Assembly: GCF_000016545.1 (NCBI RefSeq) | Contig: NC_009437.1 | Span: 349,501-413,500, forward strand | From: Caldicellulosiruptor saccharolyticus DSM 8903 | GTDB lineage: Bacteria; Bacillota; Thermoanaerobacteria; Caldicellulosiruptorales; Caldicellulosiruptoraceae | Direction of reading: 5' to 3' | Length of the DNA stretch: 64,000 bases | Part shown: in pieces, positions 17,981 to 27,144 of the stretch | Layout: each line of letters begins with the position of its first letter | How positions within the stretch are numbered: position 1 is the stretch's first letter | Program-made: the position numbers and the translations under genes | Notes under the pieces: model-generated | Told to the model about the DNA's origin: nothing | The model's database searches: none | Seen by the model: only the letters and a program-made list of their open reading frames with translations

Positions 17981-20254
17981 TTATTGTGGCAGTGAAATTA
18001 TATTTATTCCTGGTACAAGTGTTGTTACAATTCTTCTTTCTTGACCATTTTGTAAGATGGTAATGAGCGTAAAGCCCTTTATATCAAAGCCATTTTTGTT
18101 GTCAACAAGCAAAGCTGATTTGTCAAGGGGAGTAATTATTACATTTTTCAGTGCGATTTTATAATTGACAAACTGCTTTACGGTGGGTACCCACAAAAGT
18201 TTTTTGTCTCTAAATATTGCTACGAGTTTCAGGTTATTGTCAAGTTGCCGACTTATATATACATTCTTGTTTTTCACAATAAAAAATTTTCTTTTCTGCA
18301 TAGGATGAGCAAAATAATCGTGTATAATACAGACTCCGTTTTCGTTTACAAACTTTTCAAGCCGCGGCTTTGTCAGCATTGACAAAAGATTTCTGTACCT
18401 TACAGAATTCCATTGGTATAAAGAATCACCTTCACCAAAATTATAATTTTTAAAGAAAATTTGTGGATGTTTGTTTACCTGGTTTGGTTCGAGCATATTG
18501 AGGTCATCTAACTTCACATCCAAATAAGACCAGCAGTATTTATAACCATGCTTTAAAAAAAGATTAAATGTGTAGTTTTTGCTTGTTTTTATAGCTCCTT
18601 CGCTTTTCAAATCTCCACAACGAGTACCATCAGATAAACTGTGGTCAATCCAGTCATCAAGTTTTAAATAACTTGTAGCATTTAATGCCTTTTCGATAAG
18701 CTGCGGGGTGTTTTCTTTTGCAATAGGCGATGCTGTGTGAAGCACAACCTCTATGCCTTTTTGAGCAAGAAATTCAATGAGTTTCTTGTACTCAGGATTG
18801 TCAAAACCAGGTATTCCTTTTATAGATTTGTAGAAAAATCCCCATGTTATTGGGATTTTATACCCCACAAATCCTTTTTTCATATATGAGCTATCTTTTG
18901 TATCTGTTGTGCCAAACATTATAGCTTTTATAATTGAAATCATATTTGAATCAGCATGGTTGGAGAATACTAAAATACCTTTTCTACCATCAGGCGCGCG
19001 TGATTTTATAGCATAACCGAAGTCTGCTGGAAAGATAGAATAAGTGAAGCTTTTTTCAAAACCCTTTTTGAAAAGCTGTGTTGTTGTCCAGATATGCTCT
19101 TTGTTTTTCCCAATTAAGAAATACTTTATATCATCAGAGTTTGAAAAAAACAGGAATACATTTGCCTTATTTTTTAAGTTATAAGTTTCAATAGAATCGT
19201 AATTATTAGTATAGCCCATTGCACAGTTGTAAAGCTTAAGATAAAAGTCAGAAAGAGAGTCTGTCACATACATTGGGCTTGTAAATTTTGAAATTGAATA
19301 ATCACGCTTTAGAATAAAAAGCGGCTTTGACTCAAACACAACAGGTGAGTATTCCTTAAAAACTTGGTGATCCTCTTTTGACTTCAAAATCTCTTCAACA
19401 TTTATCACATCCTCTGATGATGATACAAAAACTTTTCTGGTTATCTTCTGGAAACCATTTTCAAACACCTGTTCTATTAAGTTATTGTACTTATCAACGC
19501 GCTTTAGCGCAAAGGAGTACTTTGACGGTTTTACAAAACCTATTTTGAAATTTCTAAACTGCACAGTTTTAACATTCTTGCCATTTTGAGAAACTTCAAA
19601 TGTTATATACCTTGCATCAATTGGCAGAGAAAATGATGTCTTAAACGTTCCCCAACCAGGGGTTAATTTTAGCTTTTCAGGCAATGACAATATCTTTGTT
19701 TTATTTTCACCAAAGATTGCTATCTCGACGTTTACATTTTCCTCTTCTTTAAAGTGAATAAGGTTTTGGTAGTCTACTTTGTAGTCAAACGATAGCATCA
19801 CAGATTGATATTCATCTTTAAGAGAAATATAAGGCGAAGTTATTTTATAAAAGGCATTCATTGTGTGAAAATCAAGCTTTAAAACTTTGTTTTTGCCCTC
19901 TGTTAAAAACGAGATATCCGAAGGTTCGCTCTTTTCAATCCTCCATTTGATAGCTCCATTTTCAATAAAAGGAATATCAATTGTAAAAATCTCTTTCGAT
20001 TTTTTTGTTGAAGTATTATTTAAAAGTTCTGGTGGTAAAATCTTGGCCACAACCTGGTTTCCTTTTAATATCTCAACTGCATTTCCTTTTGGTTCAATTG
20101 AAAAGTGTGCTTTTTCAGGAAGGTTTTGTATACCTGTTGCAAATATAGCTGTAGAAAAAGTTGATATAAACATGATAATAACTGCAAATGCTACAAGTCT
20201 TTTTGTCATCTTTTCTGCTACCGACTCCCTTCTTTTTTCGCATGTAGTTTCCAA
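17981..20254 (-). CDS. Large secreted protein, possible carbohydrate-active enzyme, function unknown
   Basis: This is a 757-residue protein with a hydrophobic signal segment (RLVAFAVIIMFISTFSTAIF, ending in ATG-type small residues near residue 40). Residues about 60-260 look beta-rich, like a carbohydrate-binding module. Residues about 480-680 include FLAQKGIEVVLHTASP, a DDWIDHSLSDGTRCGDLKSEG stretch and NGVCIIHDYFAHP, which suggest a deacetylase- or barrel-type fold. I could not assign a family. The ATG at 20254 and the ATG at 20209 (MTKRLVAF) are both possible starts; the latter gives a more usual signal peptide. The neighbour at 20299 is a polysaccharide deacetylase-like protein. Confidence 0.7.
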   Translation of the reverse strand: METTCEKRRESVAEKMTKRLVAFAVIIMFISTFSTAIFATGIQNLPEKAHFSIEPKGNAVEILKGNQVVAKILPPELLNNTSTKKSKEIFTIDIPFIENGAIKWRIEKSEPSDISFLTEGKNKVLKLDFHTMNAFYKITSPYISLKDEYQSVMLSFDYKVDYQNLIHFKEEENVNVEIAIFGENKTKILSLPEKLKLTPGWGTFKTSFSLPIDARYITFEVSQNGKNVKTVQFRNFKIGFVKPSKYSFALKRVDKYNNLIEQVFENGFQKITRKVFVSSSEDVINVEEILKSKEDHQVFKEYSPVVFESKPLFILKRDYSISKFTSPMYVTDSLSDFYLKLYNCAMGYTNNYDSIETYNLKNKANVFLFFSNSDDIKYFLIGKNKEHIWTTTQLFKKGFEKSFTYSIFPADFGYAIKSRAPDGRKGILVFSNHADSNMISIIKAIMFGTTDTKDSSYMKKGFVGYKIPITWGFFYKSIKGIPGFDNPEYKKLIEFLAQKGIEVVLHTASPIAKENTPQLIEKALNATSYLKLDDWIDHSLSDGTRCGDLKSEGAIKTSKNYTFNLFLKHGYKYCWSYLDVKLDDLNMLEPNQVNKHPQIFFKNYNFGEGDSLYQWNSVRYRNLLSMLTKPRLEKFVNENGVCIIHDYFAHPMQKRKFFIVKNKNVYISRQLDNNLKLVAIFRDKKLLWVPTVKQFVNYKIALKNVIITPLDKSALLVDNKNGFDIKGFTLITILQNGQERRIVTTLVPGINIISLPQ

Positions 20255-20298
20255 ATATTAATTATATGTTGGGCTTCTCTAAAATTCAATTAAAAATT

Positions 20299-21147
20299 TT
20301 AGTCAGTTTGTTTAATTAATTTAGCAATATCTGACACAAATACAAATTTTATGTTTTCTCTTTGAGCATCTTTTAATACTTCTTTAAATGCCTCAATAGT
20401 TGTAAGGCCACCTTCCTGCCCCAAATGTCCAATTCCCACTGCAAAACCTTTTTTCTTTGCTTTGTTAAAAAGAAGTTTAAATTTATCTTGTATAGGCTTT
20501 AACTCATTTTTTGAGTCCAGGATGACATCATGGGGTATCACATCAATACCTTTTTGCTTTCCAATCTTTGGAAATAATGATCTTGGTGATGATGTTGAGT
20601 CAACAATTATCATATTGTTTGCCTTTGCCAAGTTCACTAAGTGGCTGACTATTTTCTCATTTGTACACACAAGTGTTCCCAAATGAATACTAAAGCCTTT
20701 GCTGTGCGGTAGATTTAACATTGCATCTTTGAATACTTTCTCCACCTCATCATCAGGAGTATTATTCATTATACTGCGCGGAGTTAGCCAAACAGTATTC
20801 TGGTCTTCGGGTTCCATTGAAAGGTGCATCAGAACCTCTTTATTATTTTTGCTGCACATAAGAGCAATCTTATTGGAAAAAGGCAAGAAAGGAATGATTG
20901 CAACATCAAATGGAAGATTAATCTCCAAAAGTTTTTGAATCTCTTGCTCATCCATTCCTGCATCTTCGAATATCAACGCTACATAAGCTTGAGATTGTGC
21001 CGAGGTTTCAACAGCTTGTGGTTTTGGATTGTAAAAAATGTAAACAAGTGTAAGCACAATAAAACAAAAAATTGCAAGTAAAGGAATGAAATATTGACTT
21101 AGCTTTGCTTTCTTGATGACAATGAGAATATATCTTCTTAATTTCAT
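20299..21147 (-). CDS. Divergent polysaccharide deacetylase family protein
   Basis: The 282-residue protein has one N-terminal membrane segment (about residues 20-40, FIPLLAIFCFIVLTLVYIFY) and an outer domain of the divergent polysaccharide deacetylase family (YibQ-like, NodB-related fold). Visible motifs are ALIFEDAGMDEQEIQKLLEI, MHLSMEPED and FAVGIGHLGQEG. It is probably anchored outside the cell; the substrate is unknown. It lies 45 bp upstream of the 757-residue secreted protein on the same strand, so the two may be co-transcribed. Confidence 0.82.
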   Translation of the reverse strand: MKLRRYILIVIKKAKLSQYFIPLLAIFCFIVLTLVYIFYNPKPQAVETSAQSQAYVALIFEDAGMDEQEIQKLLEINLPFDVAIIPFLPFSNKIALMCSKNNKEVLMHLSMEPEDQNTVWLTPRSIMNNTPDDEVEKVFKDAMLNLPHSKGFSIHLGTLVCTNEKIVSHLVNLAKANNMIIVDSTSSPRSLFPKIGKQKGIDVIPHDVILDSKNELKPIQDKFKLLFNKAKKKGFAVGIGHLGQEGGLTTIEAFKEVLKDAQRENIKFVFVSDIAKLIKQTD

Positions 21148-21218
21148 GAATTTTAAAGAGTTTTAGTTTCTGATAATAGATTATTCATTCAGATTTTTTG
21201 ATATACCACCAAAAATGG

Positions 21219-22547
21219 TCATTTGAGATTTTTAACAAACTCTTCAAATTGTTCTGTCGAGATAACGCTATATTTTTTGTGGTATCTCACTTTATTATAT
21301 TCATCAATTAAATCTTCAATAATGCTATTGTTTACAAGTTCACCTCTTGCAATTAGTCTTCCCATCTCAAGTGGAGTGAGAGAGGTTTTTAGATTATAGT
21401 TTTTCTTTTGATAAAAGTACTCCATTGTAAGCTTGAAAATGATTCTTAGGCGTAAGTTCAAATCCGAAATTTTCTTGAGATTTATCTTTTTAATCTTTGT
21501 CTGCTTCGGTTTAGCTTTTGGCCTCTTTTTTGCAAGTATAAACGTCTTAATATCAGTATAGTTTTGACCTCTTTCTACCATTTGAATGTTATTTGTGACC
21601 TTTGCCAAAAACAAAAGCAAATTTCTTATCATCTCTTCAATAGCAATCTTTATAAATCCAAGTGCTTTGTAAATGAGAAAACCAAGTATTCCAAGGGCCA
21701 AAAGATAGCCGATTACATCAAGTATTTGAGAAATCAAACTCTTTTTAGCAGGTTTCATGTTTTTGAGAAGTTCAGCAATGTCATTGTTAGAGTTTGACAT
21801 GGGTTTAGTTGTTGCAAAAAGTGAATTTAGAAATTCTAATATCTTTTTTATTATTTTAAAGATAAACTTTATTGTCTCAACAATGAAAGCAACAACATAG
21901 GGAGCAAAGCCTTTGAATTTGAATAAAAGAAGTAAAATTACAATAAATGCTAAACTCAAAAAAAGATTTATAAAGCTTATACTTGTTGAAATGCTGTTTG
22001 TACGTCTGTATCTGCGGCTAATTAAATTTTCCAAGTTTATCCTATTTAAAAGATACACACTTGCAATAAGAAAGATTATTGAGTAGGTAGAATACTGGTT
22101 TATAATATTTTTTGGAACGTTCAAAAAAGTTGAAAGTCCACTGACAATTATAATAGCCCAAAGCCCAGCTAAAATTGCACCAAGTGAAATGCTGACTTCT
22201 TCTTTTTCATAGACAAAATAGGAATGAACATAAAGCCCCATACAAAAGATTTGGCCTATGAACATCTCCAAAATTCCATAAGGTTTTAAGACAATCAAAG
22301 CAAAGCCTTGCGGGATTATTATTATGAACAAGATATTTAAGATCTTTTCCCACAGTCCTGTGCTTCTTTTTTTGATAAGATAAGGAATTAACAAAAACAA
22401 TGCATTCATTATCAAAAATGATATAAATAAATTAGATGGGTTCTTGGTCATGACAAACGAAGAAAACATCATAAAAATTGGAAATACTAAGCTTGTTATT
22501 GCAAAAAGGTATATATATTTTGTTATAAACTGATTTGCATTTTCCAA
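21219..22547 (-). CDS. Integral membrane protein with C-terminal DUF4129-like segment
   Basis: The 442-residue protein has about 8-10 hydrophobic helices in residues 8-310. A basic cytoplasmic stretch (AKKRPKAKPKQTKIKKIN) and a C-terminal segment (TSLTPLEMGRLIARGE, then DEYNKVRYHKKYSV) follow. The latter resembles the DUF4129 tail often found with transglutaminase-like membrane proteins. TTG 22547 follows GGAG by nine bases. The role is not known. It is the first gene of a minus-strand run reaching 17981. Confidence 0.65.
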   Translation of the reverse strand: MENANQFITKYIYLFAITSLVFPIFMMFSSFVMTKNPSNLFISFLIMNALFLLIPYLIKKRSTGLWEKILNILFIIIIPQGFALIVLKPYGILEMFIGQIFCMGLYVHSYFVYEKEEVSISLGAILAGLWAIIIVSGLSTFLNVPKNIINQYSTYSIIFLIASVYLLNRINLENLISRRYRRTNSISTSISFINLFLSLAFIVILLLLFKFKGFAPYVVAFIVETIKFIFKIIKKILEFLNSLFATTKPMSNSNNDIAELLKNMKPAKKSLISQILDVIGYLLALGILGFLIYKALGFIKIAIEEMIRNLLLFLAKVTNNIQMVERGQNYTDIKTFILAKKRPKAKPKQTKIKKINLKKISDLNLRLRIIFKLTMEYFYQKKNYNLKTSLTPLEMGRLIARGELVNNSIIEDLIDEYNKVRYHKKYSVISTEQFEEFVKNLK

Positions 22548-22692
22548 CTTGATTCACTCCATAAGCTTTTTACTGCTATAAATAATAGTATCACTAAAGA
22601 TAAGTAGGATAAACATGTTTTTGCATACTTGGCTTACAAAAAAATTCAAAAAAATTTGTTAAAAATTGATAAAGAAAAAGGGTGAAAAGTTG

Positions 22693-23124
22693 ATGTATAT
22701 ATATAATGTAATGAAAAAACTAATAGATTATGTAAGTTCTATGGAAGACATTCCCATAGCGGCAGCAGTGCTCAGAGATGGTGAGATTATCAGTATACAA
22801 AAAAATGATAGCAAAAATGCCATATTTCACGCAGAAATCCTTGCGATACTTGATGCCGCATCGAAGTTATCTACAAAGGACTTAAGAGGCTGCGAGATGG
22901 TTGTGACAAAAGAGCCTTGTCCTATGTGTATGAGTGCGATAGTTCTGAGTAAGATTGATAGGCTTTACTTTGGTGCAAGGGACTTTAAAATGGGAGCTGC
23001 AGAATCTTGTTTTAAGCTTTCTCAAGATCCAAACCTAAATCATAAAGTTGAAGTAATAGGCGGAATATGCGAAGAAGAATGCAAAGCCCTTTTAAAGAGT
23101 TTTTTTGAAAAAAGAAGGATTTAA
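22693..23124 (+). CDS. Nucleoside/tRNA adenosine deaminase-like protein
   Basis: This is a CDA-fold zinc deaminase with HAE (FHAEILAIL, about residue 55) and PCPMC (KEPCPMCMSAI), the zinc ligands and catalytic glutamate. The sequence around AAAVLRDGEIIS is TadA-like, and TadA converts A34 to inosine in tRNA-Arg. At 143 residues it is slightly short, and guanine or cytosine deaminase activity is also possible. ATG 22693 is preferred over an upstream TTG because GGGTG lies just before it. It is divergent from the membrane protein gene. Confidence 0.78.
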   Translation: MYIYNVMKKLIDYVSSMEDIPIAAAVLRDGEIISIQKNDSKNAIFHAEILAILDAASKLSTKDLRGCEMVVTKEPCPMCMSAIVLSKIDRLYFGARDFKMGAAESCFKLSQDPNLNHKVEVIGGICEEECKALLKSFFEKRRI

Positions 23125-23284
23125 AGGTGGAAATTCAAAAGATAAGTTGTGTAATGCTGAATTTTTAGGGGTATATATGTAATAGAAGGAATTCTTCAAA
23201 AGTTAAAAAAGTAGTTGTAGTGTAAAAAAGTAATTTTAAAGAAGCAGTAATAAAATTTAGAAGAAGAAAGGTTGCGAGGAAGAA

Positions 23285-23737
23285 ATGGAGAATAAGTTTT
23301 TACAGCTTGTTTTTAGTAGCAGTCTTCAACTTGTCAAGACAATTGAAAAGGAAATACTTTCATTTTTGATGAGAGAGGCAGATATTACTGCCGAAGAGCT
23401 TTTAGAATTCAAACTTATAGTAAATGAGCTTTTGATAAATGCCATTATTCATGGGAACAAAGGTGATAGTTCAAAAAGCGTGAAAGTAAAGATAGGAGTT
23501 GTTGACAAAAAACTTAGTTATATTGTGGTAGAAGATGAAGGTGAAGGGTTTGATATTGAAGAAGTATTCAAGGAGTACACACCGTGTGAAGAAAATGAGA
23601 AAATTGAGGATTTGTATGAATTCGGACGAGGACTTATGATAGTTTCTTCTCTTTGTGAGAAGGTAAAACAGAATCAGAGAGGAAACAAGATTGTTGCTCT
23701 TCGAAGACTTAAAAGAGAGGAAGTAAATCATTTTTGA
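23285..23737 (+). CDS. RsbW-like ATP-binding protein (anti-sigma factor type)
   Basis: The 150-residue GHKL ATPase shows the N box (NELLINAIIHGN), the G1 box (VEDEGEGFD) and the G2 box (FGRGLMIVSSLC), as in RsbW/SpoIIAB serine kinases. Such proteins bind sigma factors and phosphorylate an anti-anti-sigma protein. No sigma or STAS gene is adjacent, so its partner is unknown. GAGGAAG precedes the ATG. Confidence 0.85.
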   Translation: MENKFLQLVFSSSLQLVKTIEKEILSFLMREADITAEELLEFKLIVNELLINAIIHGNKGDSSKSVKVKIGVVDKKLSYIVVEDEGEGFDIEEVFKEYTPCEENEKIEDLYEFGRGLMIVSSLCEKVKQNQRGNKIVALRRLKREEVNHF

Positions 23738-23774
23738 TGCTAATTTGAGCTAAGTAATATTGAAGTTGTTGTAA

Positions 23775-23807
23775 AAGGCTGCGAGAGAAGAAAGCAGTCT
23801 TTTTTTA
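23775..23807 (+). terminator. Terminator after the RsbW-like gene
   Basis: AAGGCTGC (23775-23782) pairs with GCAGTCTT (23794-23801) with one G-T pair, followed by a T-run. Confidence 0.85.
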
Positions 23808-23943
23808 TTTGCAATCTTAGCAACTTGTCTTGACCAATCTTGTGTAATTCTTTTGAATTTCATATTGCAATTCCTCAAAAAATTGAGTAGAATATATATA
23901 AGTTGACACACAAATCCACATAGAAGAATAGGTGATGAAAGGT

Positions 23944-24705
23944 ATGCTCTCTGCAACAAGAAGGCAAAAGATAAAGGAAATCTTAATGGAAAAAAAGAGT
24001 GTGACTGTCACAGAATTGTGCAATATCTTCAATGTATCAGATGAGACTATCCGACGTGACCTCAAAAAACTTGAGCAGGAAGGAATAATCGAGAAGAATT
24101 ACGGAGGAGCAATTCTAAAAGAAGGATTTACAATTGTTCCACCTATTTCTCAAAGAGCAAAAGAATTTATACAAGAAAAAGAAAAAATAGCAAAAGAAGC
24201 TGTAAAGAGGATTAAAGAAGGGATGATAATAATCTTAGATACAGGCACAACTACCTACCAAATAGCAAGGAACTTAAAGACAGCACAAAACATAACTGTA
24301 ATTACTAATGGTGTAAATATTATAAACGAGCTTGTAACAAACAGCAATATTAACCTTTTCCTGGTTGGTGGTAAAGTAAAGAGTTCAAATTTTTCCATAG
24401 TAGGTCCTGAGGCACAAAAAAGTTTTACGCAATTTAGTGCTGATATAGCGTTTATTGGAACAAGTGGAATTTCACTCGAAAAAGGGCTTACCACCTCTGA
24501 CATATTCGAAGCAGAGGTAAAGAAGGCAATGATTGAAAGCAGTAAGGAAGTAATAGTAGTTGCCGACAGCAGTAAGTTTTTGAAAAATGCTATGGTTTCG
24601 TTTTGCAGTTTGAACAAGGTCACAGAGATTATAACCTCAGGAGAAATTGACAGTGAACTTGTTGAAAAGTTTAGGCAAAAAGGTGTAAAGCTCACCATTG
24701 TATAA
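23944..24705 (+). CDS. DeoR-family transcriptional regulator
   Basis: The 253-residue protein has an N-terminal DeoR winged helix (TRRQKIKEILMEKKSVTVTE, then SDETIRRDLKKLEQEG) and a C-terminal sugar-phosphate sensor (ILDTGTTTYQIARNL, FIGTSGISLEKGLTTSD). The start is set at ATG 23944 because AGGTGATG ends six bases upstream and DeoR proteins usually begin MLxxxRRQKI. GTG 23932 and ATG 23935 are alternatives. It is the first gene of a sugar cluster and 36 bp from the kinase gene, so it likely responds to that pathway's phosphorylated intermediate. Confidence 0.92.
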   Translation: MLSATRRQKIKEILMEKKSVTVTELCNIFNVSDETIRRDLKKLEQEGIIEKNYGGAILKEGFTIVPPISQRAKEFIQEKEKIAKEAVKRIKEGMIIILDTGTTTYQIARNLKTAQNITVITNGVNIINELVTNSNINLFLVGGKVKSSNFSIVGPEAQKSFTQFSADIAFIGTSGISLEKGLTTSDIFEAEVKKAMIESSKEVIVVADSSKFLKNAMVSFCSLNKVTEIITSGEIDSELVEKFRQKGVKLTIV

Positions 24706-24741
24706 CCTTTGAGTCTTTCTGAAAGGAGCAAAGTACATTCA

Positions 24742-26241
24742 ATGAGCAAAATTCTTACAATTGACATAGGTACAACAGCATGCAAGGTAATAGTTTTTGA
24801 TTTACAAGGTAATATTTTGGCAAAGTCAAATAGGGAATATCCCACTTACACACCCCAGATTGAATGGGCAGAACAAGACCCGAACGATTGGTGGAGTGAG
24901 TGCGTAAGTGGGATTAAGGAGTGTCTTCAGCAGACAGATGGCAGTAGCATTGTTGCCATAGGTCTTTCATCTCAAAGAGAGACAGTTGTTCCACTTGATA
25001 AGGACGGCAATATTTTGTACAGAGCTATTTCATGGATGGACAGGCGCTCACGGCTTGAAGCTGAACAAATCTCACAGGAATTTGGGAAAGAAACTATACA
25101 TAAAATCACAGGACTTATTCCAGATTCAACCTTTACAGCAACAAAGCTTTTGTGGTTTAAAAAGTATGAGCCAGATGTTTTAAAAAAGGCTACAGTTTTC
25201 TTGCAACCAAAAGAGTTTATCGGGTATAAACTAACAGGTGAGGCGGCAACAGACCATTCGCTGGCAAGCAGGACAATGATGTTTGATATAAACAAGAGAC
25301 AGTGGTGGCAAGATATCTTTGAATTTGTAGGTGTGAAACAAAATCAGTTTCCGAAGCTATGCTATGCAGATGAGATAATAGGGTACTTAAAAGATGATGT
25401 TGCAAAGATGCTTGGACTTAAAAGTGGCATTCCTGTTATAAGCGGTGGTGGAGACAGGCCTTTAGAAGCAGTTGGTGCAGGCATTATTGGTTCGCGTGTT
25501 ATGGAGTCGACTGGCACAGCAACAAACGTGTCAATGTCATCAAACAAGGTTCCAGAACAGCTTGATCCGAGAGTTATTTGTTCATGCCATGTAATAAGAG
25601 ATTATTACCTGATTGAACAAGGTATATCAACAAGCGGCACTATCCTAAGATGGGTTCGGGACAACCTATACAGAGGCGAAAAAGAAAAAGGCGAGAACGC
25701 CTATGAGATAATTGACAAAGAGGCAGAAAATTCAAGCCCTGGAGCAAATGGGATTGTGCTTTTGCCATTTTTCATGGGGTCACGTGCAACAAGGTGGAAT
25801 CCTGATGCAAGAGGGGTTTTGTTTGGTCTGACACTTACACATTCAAGGGGAGATATAGCAAGAAGTGTATTGGAAGGAATATCATATGAGATTCGTGCAT
25901 GCATAGAGATTTTAGAAGGTATGGGCTTGAAGGTTGAAAGTGTTGTTTCAATGGGTGGCGGGGCAAAGAGCACTGTGTGGAGCAAGATAAAAGCTGATAT
26001 TTTGGGGAAGAAAGTGATTGTTGAAAAGGTGTCAGAGGCTGCGTCAAAAGGAGCAATGCTTTTAGCAGCAGTGGCGATTGGTGCAAGAGAAAGCCTTATT
26101 GAAGAAAAACGCGAGGTGCTCTTTGAATATATGCCAAACCCAAACAACCAAAGAGTTTATGACAAGGTGTATGAAATTTACAATGAACTGTATAATTCAG
26201 TGTCCAGTATATATCCAAAGATTTCCAAGATTTCAAGCTAA
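24742..26241 (+). CDS. FGGY-family carbohydrate kinase (xylulokinase-like)
   Basis: The 499-residue FGGY kinase has an N-terminal phosphate loop (TIDIGTTACKVIVFDLQG), WAEQDPNDWW, substrate-side SSQRETVVPLD and the C-terminal ATP site (SMGGGAKSTVWSKIKADILG). FGGY kinases phosphorylate xylulose, gluconate, glycerol or related polyols; the exact substrate cannot be read from the sequence. ATG 24742 follows AAAGGAG. It is the second gene of the cluster, next to a class II aldolase, which suggests it makes the aldolase substrate. Confidence 0.9.
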   Translation: MSKILTIDIGTTACKVIVFDLQGNILAKSNREYPTYTPQIEWAEQDPNDWWSECVSGIKECLQQTDGSSIVAIGLSSQRETVVPLDKDGNILYRAISWMDRRSRLEAEQISQEFGKETIHKITGLIPDSTFTATKLLWFKKYEPDVLKKATVFLQPKEFIGYKLTGEAATDHSLASRTMMFDINKRQWWQDIFEFVGVKQNQFPKLCYADEIIGYLKDDVAKMLGLKSGIPVISGGGDRPLEAVGAGIIGSRVMESTGTATNVSMSSNKVPEQLDPRVICSCHVIRDYYLIEQGISTSGTILRWVRDNLYRGEKEKGENAYEIIDKEAENSSPGANGIVLLPFFMGSRATRWNPDARGVLFGLTLTHSRGDIARSVLEGISYEIRACIEILEGMGLKVESVVSMGGGAKSTVWSKIKADILGKKVIVEKVSEAASKGAMLLAAVAIGARESLIEEKREVLFEYMPNPNNQRVYDKVYEIYNELYNSVSSIYPKISKISS

Positions 26242-26261
26242 AAGGTTAGGAGGTCTTTGTT

Positions 26262-27098
26262 TTGCTTGTAAATTTAAATGATGTTTTGGGTTACACAAAG
26301 GTAAAAAAATTTGGTGTGGGGATGTTCAACGGCCTTTCTGCAGACTTTTATGAAGGCTTAATTGACGCAGCAGAAGAGCTAAAAACCCCTATTATAATTG
26401 GGATTGCTGATAGGTTTGTTGACAGGCTTGACTTTGAGATGCTTGCAGAGGTAATGATTTTCCTTGCAAAAAGATCATCTGTGCCTGTGTGTGTGCATCT
26501 TGACCATGCAAAGAGCCTGAAAAATATCATCAGAGCAATAAAGGCTGGGTTTACATCTGTCATGTTTGACGGTTCAAACTTGCCGTTTGAGGAAAATATA
26601 AAGAAAACCAAGGAAGTTGTTGAGATAGCGCATTCTGTTGGTGTGAGTGTTGAGGGAGAACTTGGCGTTGTTGGAAGAGGCGAGTGGGATTTTAAAAATC
26701 CAGAGTTTTATACAAAGCCTGAAGAGGCAGAAGTATTTGCAAAACAAACAGGTGTTGATGCTTTAGCTGTTTCAATTGGTACAGTTCACGGTGTCTACAA
26801 GGGCGAGCCTAAGCTTGATTTTGAAAGACTTGCGGAAATTAGAAAAAGAGTTGATTGTTATCTTGTTTTGCACGGTGGCTCTGGGCTTTCAGATGATGAT
26901 TTTAAAAAGTGTATAGAGTACGGAATTAACAAGGTGAATATTTTTACTGATCTGACTTTAGCGATAAATGAGAAGCTTCCTGAGTTTATCAAAACCACAG
27001 ATAATTTGACTCCTGCAATCTTTGAGAAAATTAGAATGATTGTGAAAGAGGAAGCCATAAAGAAGTTAAAGGTTTTTGGAAGCTATGATATAATTTAG
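26262..27098 (+). CDS. Class II ketose-bisphosphate aldolase
   Basis: The 278-residue class II (zinc) aldolase has metal ligands in VCVHLDHAK (about residue 83), GTVHGVYKGEP and LVLHGGSGL. NIFTDLTLA matches the phosphate-binding end. It likely splits a ketose phosphate or bisphosphate into DHAP (or a relative) and an aldehyde. TTG 26262 is the start, 8 bases after AGGAGG. It is only 20 bp from the kinase gene. Glycolytic, tagatose or sugar-acid variants cannot be told apart here. Confidence 0.88.
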   Translation: MLVNLNDVLGYTKVKKFGVGMFNGLSADFYEGLIDAAEELKTPIIIGIADRFVDRLDFEMLAEVMIFLAKRSSVPVCVHLDHAKSLKNIIRAIKAGFTSVMFDGSNLPFEENIKKTKEVVEIAHSVGVSVEGELGVVGRGEWDFKNPEFYTKPEEAEVFAKQTGVDALAVSIGTVHGVYKGEPKLDFERLAEIRKRVDCYLVLHGGSGLSDDDFKKCIEYGINKVNIFTDLTLAINEKLPEFIKTTDNLTPAIFEKIRMIVKEEAIKKLKVFGSYDII

Positions 27099-27144
27099 GG
27101 AACAATGTAATAGATGCTAATAAACTTATTTGGAGGTGTTTTAG

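Noticed and set aside
24255..24845. 196-codon minus-strand open frame
   Set aside because: It is antisense to the DeoR and FGGY kinase genes, with low-complexity composition and no ribosome binding site.
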